Source of the DNA: RGIG1828 sp045592485
GTDB taxonomy: Bacteria > Bacillota > Clostridia > UMGS1810
Direction: 5' to 3'
Assembly (NCBI GenBank): GCA_045592485.1
Contig: JAZNUS010000125.1
Location: 1 to 34,758 of the forward strand
Length of the DNA: 34,758 nucleotides
The translations under genes and the position numbers were made by a program. Within the stretch, counting starts at the first letter, position 1, and every line of letters starts with the position of its first letter. The notes below the pieces were generated by a model. It worked only from the letters and a program-made list of their open reading frames with translations, had not been told where the DNA came from and ran no database searches. Below, piece after piece: positions 7,568 to 16,620 of the stretch.

Positions 7568-9202
7568 TTAAGATTTAATCTGAGAAGCAACAAGACTTTC
7601 TCCGCAATATTTTTCGCGAAGCTTCGGCTTTTCTATTTTTCCTGTAGCATTTCTGGGAACTTCTGCAAAAATAATTTTGTGAGGGCGTTTGTATCGCGGC
7701 AATCCCTTGCAGAAAAGATTTATATCATCCTCGGTGCAGGTTGAGCCATCTTTAAGCTGGATTATTGCGGCTGCAATTTCACCAAGTCTTGAATCAGGCA
7801 GACCAATAACTGCAACATCGCTTATTTCGTTATTTGCTCTGAGGAAGTCTTCAATCTGTACGGGGTAAAGATTTTCACCTCCGCTTATTATAACATCTTT
7901 TTTACGGTCAACAAGATATATAAATCCTTCTTCATCTTTTTGAGCCATATCGCCTGTAAGCAACCAACCGTCTTTAAGAACATCGTTTGTAGCTTTTTCG
8001 TCTTTGTAGTAACAGGTCATTACGCCGGGACCCTTAAGAGCAAGCTCGCCAACTTCACCATTGGCAACTTCTTTAAATTCAGGATCAACAATCTTAACCT
8101 CCCAACCATAACCCGCAACACCAATCGCACCAACCTTATGAGTGTTTTCCAATCCGAGGTGTACAGCACCGGGTCCGATTGATTCTGAAAGACCGTAATT
8201 GGTATCGTATGCATGCTTTGGAAAAATTGTCATCCATCTCTTGATTAGACTGGGCGGCACAGGCTGTGCGCCTATGTGCATAAGTCTCCACTGGGACAAT
8301 GAATAGTCCGAAAGTTCAAAGTCTCCTCTGTCAATGGCATCAAGTATGTCTTGTGCCCAGGGAACCAGAAGCCAGACAATGGAACATTTTTCATTCGAAA
8401 TTGTTTCAATAATGTTCTTTGGTTTAACACCCTTTAAAAGAACAGCCTTGCCTGCTGAAACAAGGGAACCAAACCAGTGCATTTTTGCACCTGTATGGTA
8501 AAGAGGCGGAATACAAAGAAACACATCATCGTGGGTTTGACCATGATGTTTTTGTTCAACAATTGCCGCATGCATAAGACTTTCGTGGTTATGTAAAATT
8601 GCCTTCGGAAAACCTGTGGTACCGGATGAAAAATATATTGCGGCATCATCAGAATCATATACTTCAATTTCCGGATCATGGCTTGAGTAGTTAGTAACAA
8701 GATGAATATAATTCTCTGCAAATGTCGGACAAACATCTCCAACATAAAACAGAAGCTTAACATCAGGAATCTTGTCACAGATTTCTTCCATACGGCCGAT
8801 AAATTCAGGTCCAAATACCAATGCATCTACATCGGCAAGATCCAGGCAGTATTTTATTTCTTCAGATGTGAATCTGTAGTTTATGGGGACTGCTAACGCA
8901 CCGGCTTTCAAGATACCAAAGTATATCGGCAACCATTCGAGACAATTCATTAACAAAATTGCAACCTTGTCGCCTTTTTTTATTCCTCTGCTGATAAGAA
9001 GATTTGCACACCGATTTGCTTTCTCCTCGAAAACACTCCAGGTTATTTCTCTTCTGTATTCCTGAGATGCACCTGACTCAATAAGCTCATATTCCTTCCA
9101 GGTGACTCTGCGTATTTCTTTTATTTCAGGGTTAATTTCAACAAGTGCTGTCTGATTCGGATATTTATCAGCATTCTTTTTCAAATATTGCGTAATAGGC
9201 AT
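7568..9202 (-). CDS. Class I adenylate-forming enzyme, acyl-CoA synthetase (AMP-dependent ligase)
   Basis: This 544-residue AMP-binding enzyme activates a carboxylic acid as acyl-AMP and probably passes it to coenzyme A. The phosphate-binding loop YFSSGTTGFPK is at 190-200, the adenine motif TNYGLSES lies mid-chain, and GWLLTGDMAQ holds the ribose-binding Asp. RKKDVIISGGENLYP is the hinge, and RNATGKIEK near 523 carries the catalytic Lys. Residues 31-57 contain two similar segments, RRVTWKEYE and RREITWSVFEE, an N-terminal elaboration ahead of the usual NLLxxxGIKKGDKVAI region. The fatty or aromatic acid used cannot be deduced. It stands alone, with a consensus promoter upstream and a strong terminator downstream, so it is a single-gene unit. 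An acyl-ACP synthetase role is possible. Confidence 0.88.
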   Translation of the reverse strand: MPITQYLKKNADKYPNQTALVEINPEIKEIRRVTWKEYELIESGASQEYRREITWSVFEEKANRCANLLISRGIKKGDKVAILLMNCLEWLPIYFGILKAGALAVPINYRFTSEEIKYCLDLADVDALVFGPEFIGRMEEICDKIPDVKLLFYVGDVCPTFAENYIHLVTNYSSHDPEIEVYDSDDAAIYFSSGTTGFPKAILHNHESLMHAAIVEQKHHGQTHDDVFLCIPPLYHTGAKMHWFGSLVSAGKAVLLKGVKPKNIIETISNEKCSIVWLLVPWAQDILDAIDRGDFELSDYSLSQWRLMHIGAQPVPPSLIKRWMTIFPKHAYDTNYGLSESIGPGAVHLGLENTHKVGAIGVAGYGWEVKIVDPEFKEVANGEVGELALKGPGVMTCYYKDEKATNDVLKDGWLLTGDMAQKDEEGFIYLVDRKKDVIISGGENLYPVQIEDFLRANNEISDVAVIGLPDSRLGEIAAAIIQLKDGSTCTEDDINLFCKGLPRYKRPHKIIFAEVPRNATGKIEKPKLREKYCGESLVASQIKS

Positions 9203-9253
9203 AAAAATTCTCTTCTTTCTGTATTATGTGTAAAGCTGAAGCATATAGACTGA

Positions 9254-9282
9254 ATTATATCATTTTATGAAGTTAGTGTCAA
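9254..9282 (-). promoter_or_regulatory. Consensus sigma-A promoter of the acyl-CoA synthetase-like gene
   Basis: On the minus strand TTGACA (9282-9277), a 17-base spacer and TATAAT (9259-9254) give a perfect match to consensus. TG one base before the -10 box adds an extended -10. The start codon is about 50 bases downstream. Confidence 0.85.
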
Positions 9283-9303
9283 GCTAAATGTTATCTGGTT
9301 GTA

Positions 9304-11163
9304 TCATTTATTGTTAAAATAGGAATAAATGTTTTCGGCAGTTCTTTTATCGATTCCGGGTATGCTCATTAAATCTTCTACAAGTGCACTGCTTATTTTT
9401 TTTACACTTTTAAAATGCTTTAATAATAGCTTAGTCTTCTTAGGGCCGACACCGGCGATTTTACCAAGTTCACTGGTAAGCGATGTACTCTGTCGCAGGT
9501 TTCGGTTATATGATATTGCTCTCCTGTGCATTTCGTCTTGTATGGCGGTAATAAGCATAAATGCTTCACTGCCCTTCTTAATGTCAACTCTGCCCTTTGG
9601 TGATACAAGACCATCTGTTCTGTGTTTGTCATCTTTTACTATTCCAAACACGGGAATGGTTAGATTGTATTGCTTTATGACAGAAACAATAGTGTCCACA
9701 TGTCCTTTTCCGCCATCAACGAAAATAAGATCCGGAAAAGGATAAAACCTTATGTCTGATGAGTCGTTATTCTTTTCTGTTTTAATTTTATCATTTAATC
9801 CGTGTTCAATGCGTCTTCTGACAACTTCGCTCATACATGCATAGTCGTCCTGTCCCGACACATGTTTAATCCTGAAATTTCTGTACTTTTCTTTGCAGGG
9901 CTTGCCGTTTACAAAGCTCACAAGTGCACCCACTTTAAAGCTGCCTGATATATTTGACATATCGTATGCTTCTATATTAACCGGAGGACTGTCAAGCTCT
10001 GTTATTTTCTGAAGCTGAACAAGAGCATTGTTTTTGAAAGAAATATCTCTCATTATTTTTAATTCTCTGTTTGAATGTTCTTTTTTTGCGTTTGCAGCAA
10101 TCATATTTATAAGTTTATATTTATCCCCTATTTTCGGAGTTGAAATTTTAATGTTCTTACCTGTTTTTTCACAGAGCCACAGCAAAACATCTTCTTCGTC
10201 ACTTATATCGTCCTGAACAAGAATTTCACCGGGAATAAATGAGCTTTGATCATAGTAATGCTTTATAAAAGCTGAGATAATTTCTCCGTTTGAATTGCCA
10301 TCGGTATGTTCCATAAAATAATGCTCGCTTCCGACAGTTTTCCCGGAACGAATAAAAAACACCTCAACACATGCAGTATCATTAGAATTATAAACCGCAA
10401 CAGCATCACAATCCTTTCCTGTAGCAGAAACAACCTTTTGTTTTTTGCCGAGCTCTTCGATTGCGCTGATTTTATCACGGACAGATGCCGCTGTTTCAAA
10501 ATCAAGTAAATCGGCAGCATTTTTCATTTTTTCATAAAGCTCTTCTATAACATTATCGTATTTTCCGTTCAGAAAGGATATTGCTTTATCTATTTGTCTG
10601 TTATAGACCTCTGCATCAACATTCCCGCTGCAAGGTGATAAGCATTGACCAAGCTGGTAATACAAACAGGGCTTTAAGGTTGATTCTCCGTCAAGGGCTT
10701 TCTGACATTTCCTAAGCAAAAAGATTTCATTGACAAGACTTAAAATATCTTTTACATTGGAATTACTGCAATAAGGTCCGAAATATTTTGCACCGTCACG
10801 GATAACTCTTCTTGTTAATCTGATTTGCGGAAATTTTTCGTTAACTGTAACTTTAATAAAGGGATATGTTTTATCATCTTTCAGCAAAATGTTGTATTTG
10901 GGCAAGTTTTCTTTAATAAGGTTATTCTCAAGAATCAGCGCTTCGTTTTCACTGTCGGTTATTATATATGAAAAATCATCTACAGCCTCAACCATTTTAG
11001 CAACCTTTGGCGGGTGATTATGGTTTTTAAAGTATTGTCTGACCCGATTTTTTAAAATTTTTGCTTTTCCAACATAAATAATTTCTCCCCGGCTGTCTTT
11101 CATGATATACACGCCGCTTTTTTCAGGGAGCAATTTCAATTTTTCTTCAATATTATCATTCAT
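9304..11163 (-). CDS. uvrC: Excinuclease ABC subunit C
   Basis: UvrC makes both incisions flanking a DNA lesion once UvrA and UvrB have loaded. The protein is 619 residues, the normal length. The N-terminal GIY-YIG nuclease begins with SGVYIMKD and continues through IIYVGKAKILKNRVRQYF, and cuts on the 3' side. A cysteine-containing linker (CLYYQLGQCLSPCSG) follows, then a UVR helix pair that binds UvrB (LLDFETAASVRDKI). Next is the RNase H-like 5' nuclease with EAYDMSNISG and FVDGGKGHV. A C-terminal helix-hairpin-helix region has IAGVGPKKTKLLLKHF and IPGIDKRTAENI. I chose the ATG at 11163, preceded by GGTGA at 5 bases, over upstream TTG and GTG codons. It lies behind the HPr gene and its terminator; no separate promoter is evident. 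Confidence 0.96.
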   Translation of the reverse strand: MNDNIEEKLKLLPEKSGVYIMKDSRGEIIYVGKAKILKNRVRQYFKNHNHPPKVAKMVEAVDDFSYIITDSENEALILENNLIKENLPKYNILLKDDKTYPFIKVTVNEKFPQIRLTRRVIRDGAKYFGPYCSNSNVKDILSLVNEIFLLRKCQKALDGESTLKPCLYYQLGQCLSPCSGNVDAEVYNRQIDKAISFLNGKYDNVIEELYEKMKNAADLLDFETAASVRDKISAIEELGKKQKVVSATGKDCDAVAVYNSNDTACVEVFFIRSGKTVGSEHYFMEHTDGNSNGEIISAFIKHYYDQSSFIPGEILVQDDISDEEDVLLWLCEKTGKNIKISTPKIGDKYKLINMIAANAKKEHSNRELKIMRDISFKNNALVQLQKITELDSPPVNIEAYDMSNISGSFKVGALVSFVNGKPCKEKYRNFRIKHVSGQDDYACMSEVVRRRIEHGLNDKIKTEKNNDSSDIRFYPFPDLIFVDGGKGHVDTIVSVIKQYNLTIPVFGIVKDDKHRTDGLVSPKGRVDIKKGSEAFMLITAIQDEMHRRAISYNRNLRQSTSLTSELGKIAGVGPKKTKLLLKHFKSVKKISSALVEDLMSIPGIDKRTAENIYSYFNNK

Positions 11164-11192
11164 AATAGTCACCAAATATTCCAGTTAAAGCA

Positions 11193-11222
11193 AAACCCCT
11201 ACATTGAATTATGCAGGGGTTT
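11193..11222 (-). terminator. Terminator hairpin between the HPr gene and uvrC
   Basis: AAACCCCT (11193-11200) pairs with AGGGGTTT (11215-11222), with further CAT/ATG pairing inside. On the minus strand the stem runs into TTTTGCTTT. It lies just past the HPr stop. Because uvrC follows within 30 bases and lacks an evident promoter, uvrC may depend on readthrough. Confidence 0.75.
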
Positions 11223-11230
11223 AAGCTCAA

Positions 11231-11500
11231 TTATACATTTTCAGTAAAATTAGAATTAATAAGTTCGATAAGATCTTCAACAGCATCCTGTTCATCCACA
11301 CCCTCGGCAAGAATAGAAATGACAGTGCCTTTTGTTATACCAAGGGAAAGTACACCGAGCAAGCTTTTTGCATTAACCTTTCTTTCTTCACGGGAAATCC
11401 ATATTGTAGATTTAAATTCATTTGCTTTCTGTATGAAAAAAGTAGCCGGACGGGCATGAAGACCCACTTGATTCTGAACAGTAACTTCTTTAATAAACAT
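11231..11500 (-). CDS. ptsH: HPr family phosphocarrier protein
   Basis: HPr passes phosphate from Enzyme I to sugar-specific EII proteins and, when phosphorylated on Ser46, acts with CcpA in carbon catabolite control in Firmicutes. The 89-residue protein keeps the active-site segment GLHARPA with His at position 15, and a Ser at position 46 in AKSLLGVLSL, the HPr kinase site. It can therefore in principle serve both roles, unlike Crh, which lacks His15. Residue 47 is Leu rather than the more common Ile or Met. No Enzyme I gene is adjacent. The start has AAAAGGAGCGG as ribosome binding site. It is transcribed away from recJ, with a promoter about 65-95 bases upstream. Confidence 0.92.
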   Translation of the reverse strand: MFIKEVTVQNQVGLHARPATFFIQKANEFKSTIWISREERKVNAKSLLGVLSLGITKGTVISILAEGVDEQDAVEDLIELINSNFTENV

Positions 11501-11564
11501 ATAACCGCTCCTTTTGGATTTTATATCATTGAATAATATACGAACATAATATTTATTTAACTAC

Positions 11565-11593
11565 AGTTTACTAAAAGGAATATGTAAAGTCAA
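11565..11593 (-). promoter_or_regulatory. Possible sigma-A promoter of the HPr gene
   Basis: On the minus strand TTGACT (11593-11588), 17 bases, then TAAACT (11570-11565). The -35 is close to consensus and the -10 is imperfect. The leader would be about 58 bases. Confidence 0.5.
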
Positions 11594-11725
11594 CTATAGT
11601 TTTAATGTTTTGTTAAACTTGTTCAAATAATGTTTGTTAAACACACAAAAAATACAATTATTTTTCTATTTCAAATTATAACAGCAAGCTAATTTTTAAA
11701 ATATACTTTAAAGTTAAATAAATGC

Positions 11726-11754
11726 TTGCACATAATTTAAAATAATGATATAAT
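11726..11754 (+). promoter_or_regulatory. Predicted sigma-A promoter of the recJ-rel-hemZ operon
   Basis: TTGCAC (11726-11731), 17 bases, TATAAT (11749-11754), with TG one base before the -10 (extended -10). The TTG start of recJ is 34 bases beyond. The 287-nt gap 11501-11787 holds this and the divergent HPr promoter, and otherwise looks like featureless AT-rich DNA. Confidence 0.75.
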
Positions 11755-11787
11755 ATTTAATTATAAACATTTTAAGGCGGTGTAATT

Positions 11788-13773
11788 TTGAAATTACATA
11801 AAAAGTGGCTTGTGAGCACTCAGGATAACGAACTTTTAAGGCACATATGTGCTGAATTTGATATATCACCGATTGTCGCTAAAATCCTTGTAAACCGCGG
11901 AATCACCACTGATAAAGATATATTCGAATTTCTCAATATAAATATAAATCAATTTACCGATCCGTTTTTGCTTGACGGCATGGATAAAGCAATTGTTCGA
12001 ATTAACGATGCATTGTTATCAAACGAAAAAATCACTGTGTACGGTGACTATGACGTTGACGGCATTACCGCCACATATTTACTTTACGATTATCTCAAAA
12101 AATCAAATGCCAATGTAGAATATTACATCCCGGACCGCGCCAATGAGGGTTATGGTATGAATAATTCTGCAATTGATACTCTCAGATCGGGAGGTACCGG
12201 TCTGATAATAACTGTAGATGTAGGAATAACTGCAATTGAAGAAACAAATTATGCAAAATCACACGGAATAGATGTTATAATAACCGACCATCATACTCCC
12301 CTTGACACGCTTCCCGATGCTGTTGCTGTTATTAACCCTAAAATTTCCACAGACAAATATCCCAATCCGCATCTTGCAGGTGTCGGAGTTGCTTACAAAT
12401 TGGTATATGCATTGTCGGGCTGTGATAAAGAAGTTTTAGATTATTATTCCGAAGCAGCATGTATTGGAACAATTGCGGACATGGTTCCGATTATCGGCGA
12501 AAATCGCTTTATCGCTGCATATGGATTAAAAAACCTTTCCGAAACAAAAAACAAAGGGTTAAATGCTCTTTTCGAAGTATCGGGCATAGATAAAAATTCC
12601 GGCATTACCTCAGCTAACATAAGCTTTGGTATTGCTCCCCGTCTAAACGCCGCCGGAAGGATTGCATCAGCAAAATCCTCCGTTCGTCTCTTTTTGACAG
12701 AAGACGATTTTGAAGCTAAAGAGCTGGCAATATACCTTGACGAGAGTAATAAAACAAGGCAAAATGAAGAACAATCAATTCTTGATGAAGCAATAAAAAT
12801 CATTGAAAAAAACAAACTTTATGAAAACAATGTGATAATTGTCAGCGGAAAAGGCTGGCATCATGGAGTTATCGGAATTGTATCATCCAAGATAACAGAA
12901 AAATATTATCGCCCCAGTGCAGTCATTTCATTTGATGAAAACGGAACCGGAAAAGCGTCCGGCAGAAGCATACCCGGATTTAATCTGTTTAATGCCTTGT
13001 CAGAATGTAATGATTTTTTACTGAAATATGGTGGTCACGAGCTTGCAGCAGGATTTTCCGTTTCAAAAGCTTGTCTCGAAGCATTTTCAAATGCAATTAA
13101 CAGTTATGCTGCAGATGTTATGACAGAAGATATTATGATTCCCAAACTAAGTATTGATGCTGAGCTTGAACCGAAAGATATAACTGCCGGGCTTATAAAA
13201 GAAATCAATAATCTTGAACCATTCGGAATTGGAAACAAAACTCCAGTTTTTTGTTTATGCAATTCAGTCGTTGTAAATATCCGTACTCACAAATCAGGAA
13301 AACATGCTTTTCTGACATTAAAAAAATCATCCTTCCATTTTGAAGCACCCGCTTTTAACATGGCAGATTCAGTTTCCGGATTTGAAACCGGAGATTGTGT
13401 TGATATCTCAGGTACACTCAGTGTAAACAATTTTCAAGGAGTTTCAAATCCTCAGTTTATTATAAGGGATATTCTGCCCGGTCCGGCAACCAGTATTAAT
13501 GTTTTAAATTTGAGACAGATTTTCATGTGTCTAAAAGCTTATATTGTAAGCGGAAAAGACAAATTTAAGCTCTCAGAATTTTCAAAGTGTCTTAAACAGA
13601 ATTACGGCTGTTGCTTTGGAAAATCCAGATTGAAAATCTCATTTGATATTTTTCAGGAACTGGATCTTATAAAATGTAAATATGAAAATGATTTTGTCAC
13701 AATCAGTAAATCTGCAATGTTTGACCAAAAATGCAATATAGAAAAATCTGAGCTTTTTTGCAGCTTTAAGTGA
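11788..13773 (+). CDS. recJ: Single-stranded-DNA-specific 5'-3' exonuclease RecJ
   Basis: RecJ degrades single-stranded DNA 5' to 3' in RecF-type recombination, base excision and mismatch repair. The 661-residue protein has the DHH core with VYGDYDVDG (84-92) and TDHHTP (166-171), the manganese ligands. The middle DHHA1 region ends with KYGGHELAAGFSV, and an OB-fold-like part follows (EPFGIGNKTPVF). The last 100 residues resemble the C-terminal extension seen in Firmicutes RecJ. Translation starts at a TTG with AAGGCGGTG upstream; no ATG candidate fits the homology. It is the first gene of the operon. The rel start lies 23 bases after its stop, so apt, which sits between recJ and rel in Bacillus subtilis, is absent here. 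Confidence 0.95.
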   Translation: MKLHKKWLVSTQDNELLRHICAEFDISPIVAKILVNRGITTDKDIFEFLNININQFTDPFLLDGMDKAIVRINDALLSNEKITVYGDYDVDGITATYLLYDYLKKSNANVEYYIPDRANEGYGMNNSAIDTLRSGGTGLIITVDVGITAIEETNYAKSHGIDVIITDHHTPLDTLPDAVAVINPKISTDKYPNPHLAGVGVAYKLVYALSGCDKEVLDYYSEAACIGTIADMVPIIGENRFIAAYGLKNLSETKNKGLNALFEVSGIDKNSGITSANISFGIAPRLNAAGRIASAKSSVRLFLTEDDFEAKELAIYLDESNKTRQNEEQSILDEAIKIIEKNKLYENNVIIVSGKGWHHGVIGIVSSKITEKYYRPSAVISFDENGTGKASGRSIPGFNLFNALSECNDFLLKYGGHELAAGFSVSKACLEAFSNAINSYAADVMTEDIMIPKLSIDAELEPKDITAGLIKEINNLEPFGIGNKTPVFCLCNSVVVNIRTHKSGKHAFLTLKKSSFHFEAPAFNMADSVSGFETGDCVDISGTLSVNNFQGVSNPQFIIRDILPGPATSINVLNLRQIFMCLKAYIVSGKDKFKLSEFSKCLKQNYGCCFGKSRLKISFDIFQELDLIKCKYENDFVTISKSAMFDQKCNIEKSELFCSFK

Positions 13774-13795
13774 AGTGTATAAGGAGAGAATCTTT

Positions 13796-15982
13796 ATGGT
13801 AAAAGACAATTCTTATGAAAGTTTGATCAATAAAATATCTCAATATAATCCTGCCTTTGACAAAGAGAAGCTTGATCGTGCGTACCACCTTGCACTGTCT
13901 GCTCATGGTGATCAGGTTCGCAAATCAGGCACACCCTACATCACACATCCCCTTTCTGTGGCACATATTGTTGCCGATATGAAAATGGATGTTGATTCTC
14001 TGTGCGCTGCATTGCTTCACGATGTTGTCGAAGATACTGATTACACAAGCGAAGATATAAGCGAAATGTTTGGAGAGCAGGTTTCACTTCTTGTTGATGG
14101 TGTCACGAAGCTGGATAAAATTCAATTTTCAACCAAAGAAGAGCGTGACATGGAAAACCTCAGAAAAATGTTTCTGGCAATGGCATCGGACATAAGAGTT
14201 ATTATAATAAAATTTGCCGACAGAGTTCATAATATGACCACGCTCATCAGTATGAGCGAAGAAAAACAGAGGGAAAAAGCAAGAGAAACCCTCAGTGTCT
14301 TTGCACCTCTTGCACACAGACTTGGTATGTATAAAATCAAATGGGAACTGGAGGATATGTCTCTCAAATATATAGATCCGGTTGCATATCATGAAATTGT
14401 CGAAGGAATCAAACAAAAAAGGCAGGAGCGCGAAGAATACATTGCAACCATTAAAAGAGACTTAAAAGAAAAGCTCAACACACTCAGTATAGAATGTACC
14501 ATAGACGGAAGACCAAAGCATTTTTACAGCATTTACAGAAAAATGTTTACTCAGAATAAAACCCTTGACCAGATTTATGACCTCTTTGCCGTTAGAATAA
14601 TAACAAATTCAGTAAGCGATTGTTATGCAGCGCTTGGTGCTGCTCACGAGCTTTACAAGCCAATGCCGGGCAGATTCAAAGACTATATAGCAATGCCCAA
14701 GCCCAATATGTATCAATCTCTTCACACGACTGTAATCGGACACGAAGGCATTCCTTTTGAAATACAGATACGAACCAGAGAAATGCATGAAATTGCAGAA
14801 AACGGTGTTTGCGCTCATTGGAAATACAAAGAAGGAAAGGCATCGAATGCCGACAACAAGCTGGAACAAAAATTTCAGTGGATAAAACAGCTCCTTGAAA
14901 TACAGAACGATTCTAAGGATGAAGAGGAATTTTTACAAGCACTCAGGATAGATATGTTCACCGATCAGGTGTTTGTATTTTCACCAAAGGGTGATGTACT
15001 GAGTTTTCCTGCAGGAGCAACACCAATAGACTTTGCCTTTAGCATACACAGTGCAATCGGCTGCAAAATGCAAGGAGCAAAGGTGAATGGTAAAATTGTT
15101 AATCTTGACTATCAGCTTCAAAATGGAGATATTGTTGAAATTGTCACCTCTTCTGCTGTACACGGGCCAAGCAGAGACTGGCTTAAAATTGTTAAAACAA
15201 GTCAGGCAAGAACAAAAATTCATCAATGGTTCAAAAAAGAAAACCGTGAAGAAAATATTATTAAGGGCAAGGAAATGCTTGAAAAAGAAATCAAGCGTCA
15301 GGGCTATGGTGCACTTGGTTTAACCTCGGATGAGTATATCGATATGCTTGTTAAACGCTATGGATTTGCATGCACGGATGACCTTTATTCAAACATTGGA
15401 TACGGCGGCGTTCAGCTTAACAATGTAATAAGCAAGTTGAAAGATGAATACAAAAAGAAAAATACCGATCCTGAAAAGAAGCTTCTGGAAATAACATCAG
15501 AACCCGATAAAAAATCAAATAAAAGTTCGGCATCTAGCGGAGTTGTTGTCAGCGGTGTTGATAATTGCCTGATACGCTACTCCAAATGTTGTAATCCGGT
15601 GCCGGGTGACAGTATTGTCGGTTATATAACAAGAGGAAGAGGTGTTTCTATACACCGTCAGGATTGTGCAAATATATCTGTGCTGTATTCCGATGATGAA
15701 GAGAAGAAAAGAATGATAGATGTATTTTGGGAAAACAGCAAGGAAGAGTTCTATCTTGCCCATCTCAAGGTTGTTTCATCTGACAGAAACGGTCTCCTTC
15801 TTGACCTTGCGAACATTATCACCGACTGCAAGGTTTCGCTTAAAAACCTTAACGCACGAACAACCAAAGATAATATGGCGGTTATAGATGCAAGTATCCA
15901 GATTAAAGATACTACACAACTTGATAATCTCATTTCAAAAATAAAAAATATCAAAGATATTGTTGATGTAACGAGAATATAA
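13796..15982 (+). CDS. rel: Bifunctional (p)ppGpp synthetase/hydrolase (RelA/SpoT homologue)
   Basis: This enzyme makes ppGpp and pppGpp from ATP plus GDP or GTP on stalled ribosomes, and also hydrolyses them. The hydrolase HD domain is intact: ITHPLSVAH, LLHDVVEDT with HD at 75-76, and DRVHNM. The synthetase domain has FAVRIIT, DYIAMPKPNMYQSLHTTV and FEIQIRTREMH. A TGS domain (DQVFVFSPKGDVLSFPAGATPIDFA region), a cysteine-containing domain (YSKCCNPVPGDSIVGYITRG) and a C-terminal ACT domain complete the long Rel form of 728 residues. The ATG at 13796 is preceded by AAGGAGAG at the right distance; a GTG seven codons earlier is not supported. It is the second gene in the recJ operon. Confidence 0.96.
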   Translation: MVKDNSYESLINKISQYNPAFDKEKLDRAYHLALSAHGDQVRKSGTPYITHPLSVAHIVADMKMDVDSLCAALLHDVVEDTDYTSEDISEMFGEQVSLLVDGVTKLDKIQFSTKEERDMENLRKMFLAMASDIRVIIIKFADRVHNMTTLISMSEEKQREKARETLSVFAPLAHRLGMYKIKWELEDMSLKYIDPVAYHEIVEGIKQKRQEREEYIATIKRDLKEKLNTLSIECTIDGRPKHFYSIYRKMFTQNKTLDQIYDLFAVRIITNSVSDCYAALGAAHELYKPMPGRFKDYIAMPKPNMYQSLHTTVIGHEGIPFEIQIRTREMHEIAENGVCAHWKYKEGKASNADNKLEQKFQWIKQLLEIQNDSKDEEEFLQALRIDMFTDQVFVFSPKGDVLSFPAGATPIDFAFSIHSAIGCKMQGAKVNGKIVNLDYQLQNGDIVEIVTSSAVHGPSRDWLKIVKTSQARTKIHQWFKKENREENIIKGKEMLEKEIKRQGYGALGLTSDEYIDMLVKRYGFACTDDLYSNIGYGGVQLNNVISKLKDEYKKKNTDPEKKLLEITSEPDKKSNKSSASSGVVVSGVDNCLIRYSKCCNPVPGDSIVGYITRGRGVSIHRQDCANISVLYSDDEEKKRMIDVFWENSKEEFYLAHLKVVSSDRNGLLLDLANIITDCKVSLKNLNARTTKDNMAVIDASIQIKDTTQLDNLISKIKNIKDIVDVTRI

Positions 15983-15995
15983 GGAGATATCACAT

Positions 15996-16616
15996 ATGAA
16001 AATTGAAAAAGTAATTGTCGGCAGCTTATCGACAAATTGTTACATCGTATATGACGAGAATACCAAAGAATCGATTGTTATTGATCCGGGCGACTCAGCT
16101 AGCCTCATATGTACAAAGCTTGATGATTTGGGCTTAAGTGTTAATTATATTGTTTTGACGCACGCACATGTGGATCACATTTGTGCAGTAGATATTCTCA
16201 AATCCAAATATGATGCCAAGATATGTATAGGCAAATATGATGCAGAAAAGCTCAATGACAGCATGTTAAATCTGTGCGCATTTTTTGGCTTTTCATCACC
16301 CAAAGCCAAAGCTGATATTTTGCTTTCAGACGGTGATGCGCTCGTCCTTTCTGACAAATCTTTCAAGATTATACAAACCCCAGGCCATACCGACGGAAGC
16401 ATTTCACTTTATTTTGATGATTGTCTGATATCCGGAGATACGCTGTTCTATGAATCTGTCGGCAGAACAGATTTTCCATCCGGCAGTTCAAATGAATTGA
16501 GAAATTCCATTAAAAATATCTTATTTAAGTTGCCTTCTGAAACAAAAGTTTATCCGGGACATGGTGAAATGACAACGATCGAACACGAAAAAAACAATAA
16601 TCCTTTTGTGTGGTGA
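15996..16616 (+). CDS. MBL-fold hydrolase, glyoxalase II-like (YqgX type)
   Basis: This 206-residue metallo-beta-lactamase fold enzyme belongs to the group often annotated as hydroxyacylglutathione hydrolase. The metal motif THAHVDH occupies 55-61, TPGHTDGS supplies the next His, SGDTLF the bridging Asp, and YPGHGEMTT the last His. The N-terminal GSLSTNCYIVYD and IVIDPGD segments are typical of the YqgX/YcbL branch. Clostridia generally lack glutathione, so a bacillithiol-like or other thioester substrate is more plausible; this is inference. Its start has AAGGAGAT 13 bases after the rel stop, and hemZ begins four bases past its stop, so it is translated as part of the same operon. Confidence 0.9.
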   Translation: MKIEKVIVGSLSTNCYIVYDENTKESIVIDPGDSASLICTKLDDLGLSVNYIVLTHAHVDHICAVDILKSKYDAKICIGKYDAEKLNDSMLNLCAFFGFSSPKAKADILLSDGDALVLSDKSFKIIQTPGHTDGSISLYFDDCLISGDTLFYESVGRTDFPSGSSNELRNSIKNILFKLPSETKVYPGHGEMTTIEHEKNNNPFVW

Positions 16617-16620
16617 ACAA

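Noticed and set aside
7568..9202. Duplicated N-terminal segment of the acyl-CoA synthetase-like protein as an insertion or fusion
   Set aside because: The two RRxTW-type segments are short and the rest of the protein is collinear with the family; this looks like an ordinary feature of this branch and not a rearrangement.
11501..11787. Small RNA or small protein in the longest intergenic gap
   Set aside because: The 287 bases are AT-rich, hold two divergent promoters, and show no RBS-preceded small frame or stable GC-containing hairpin.
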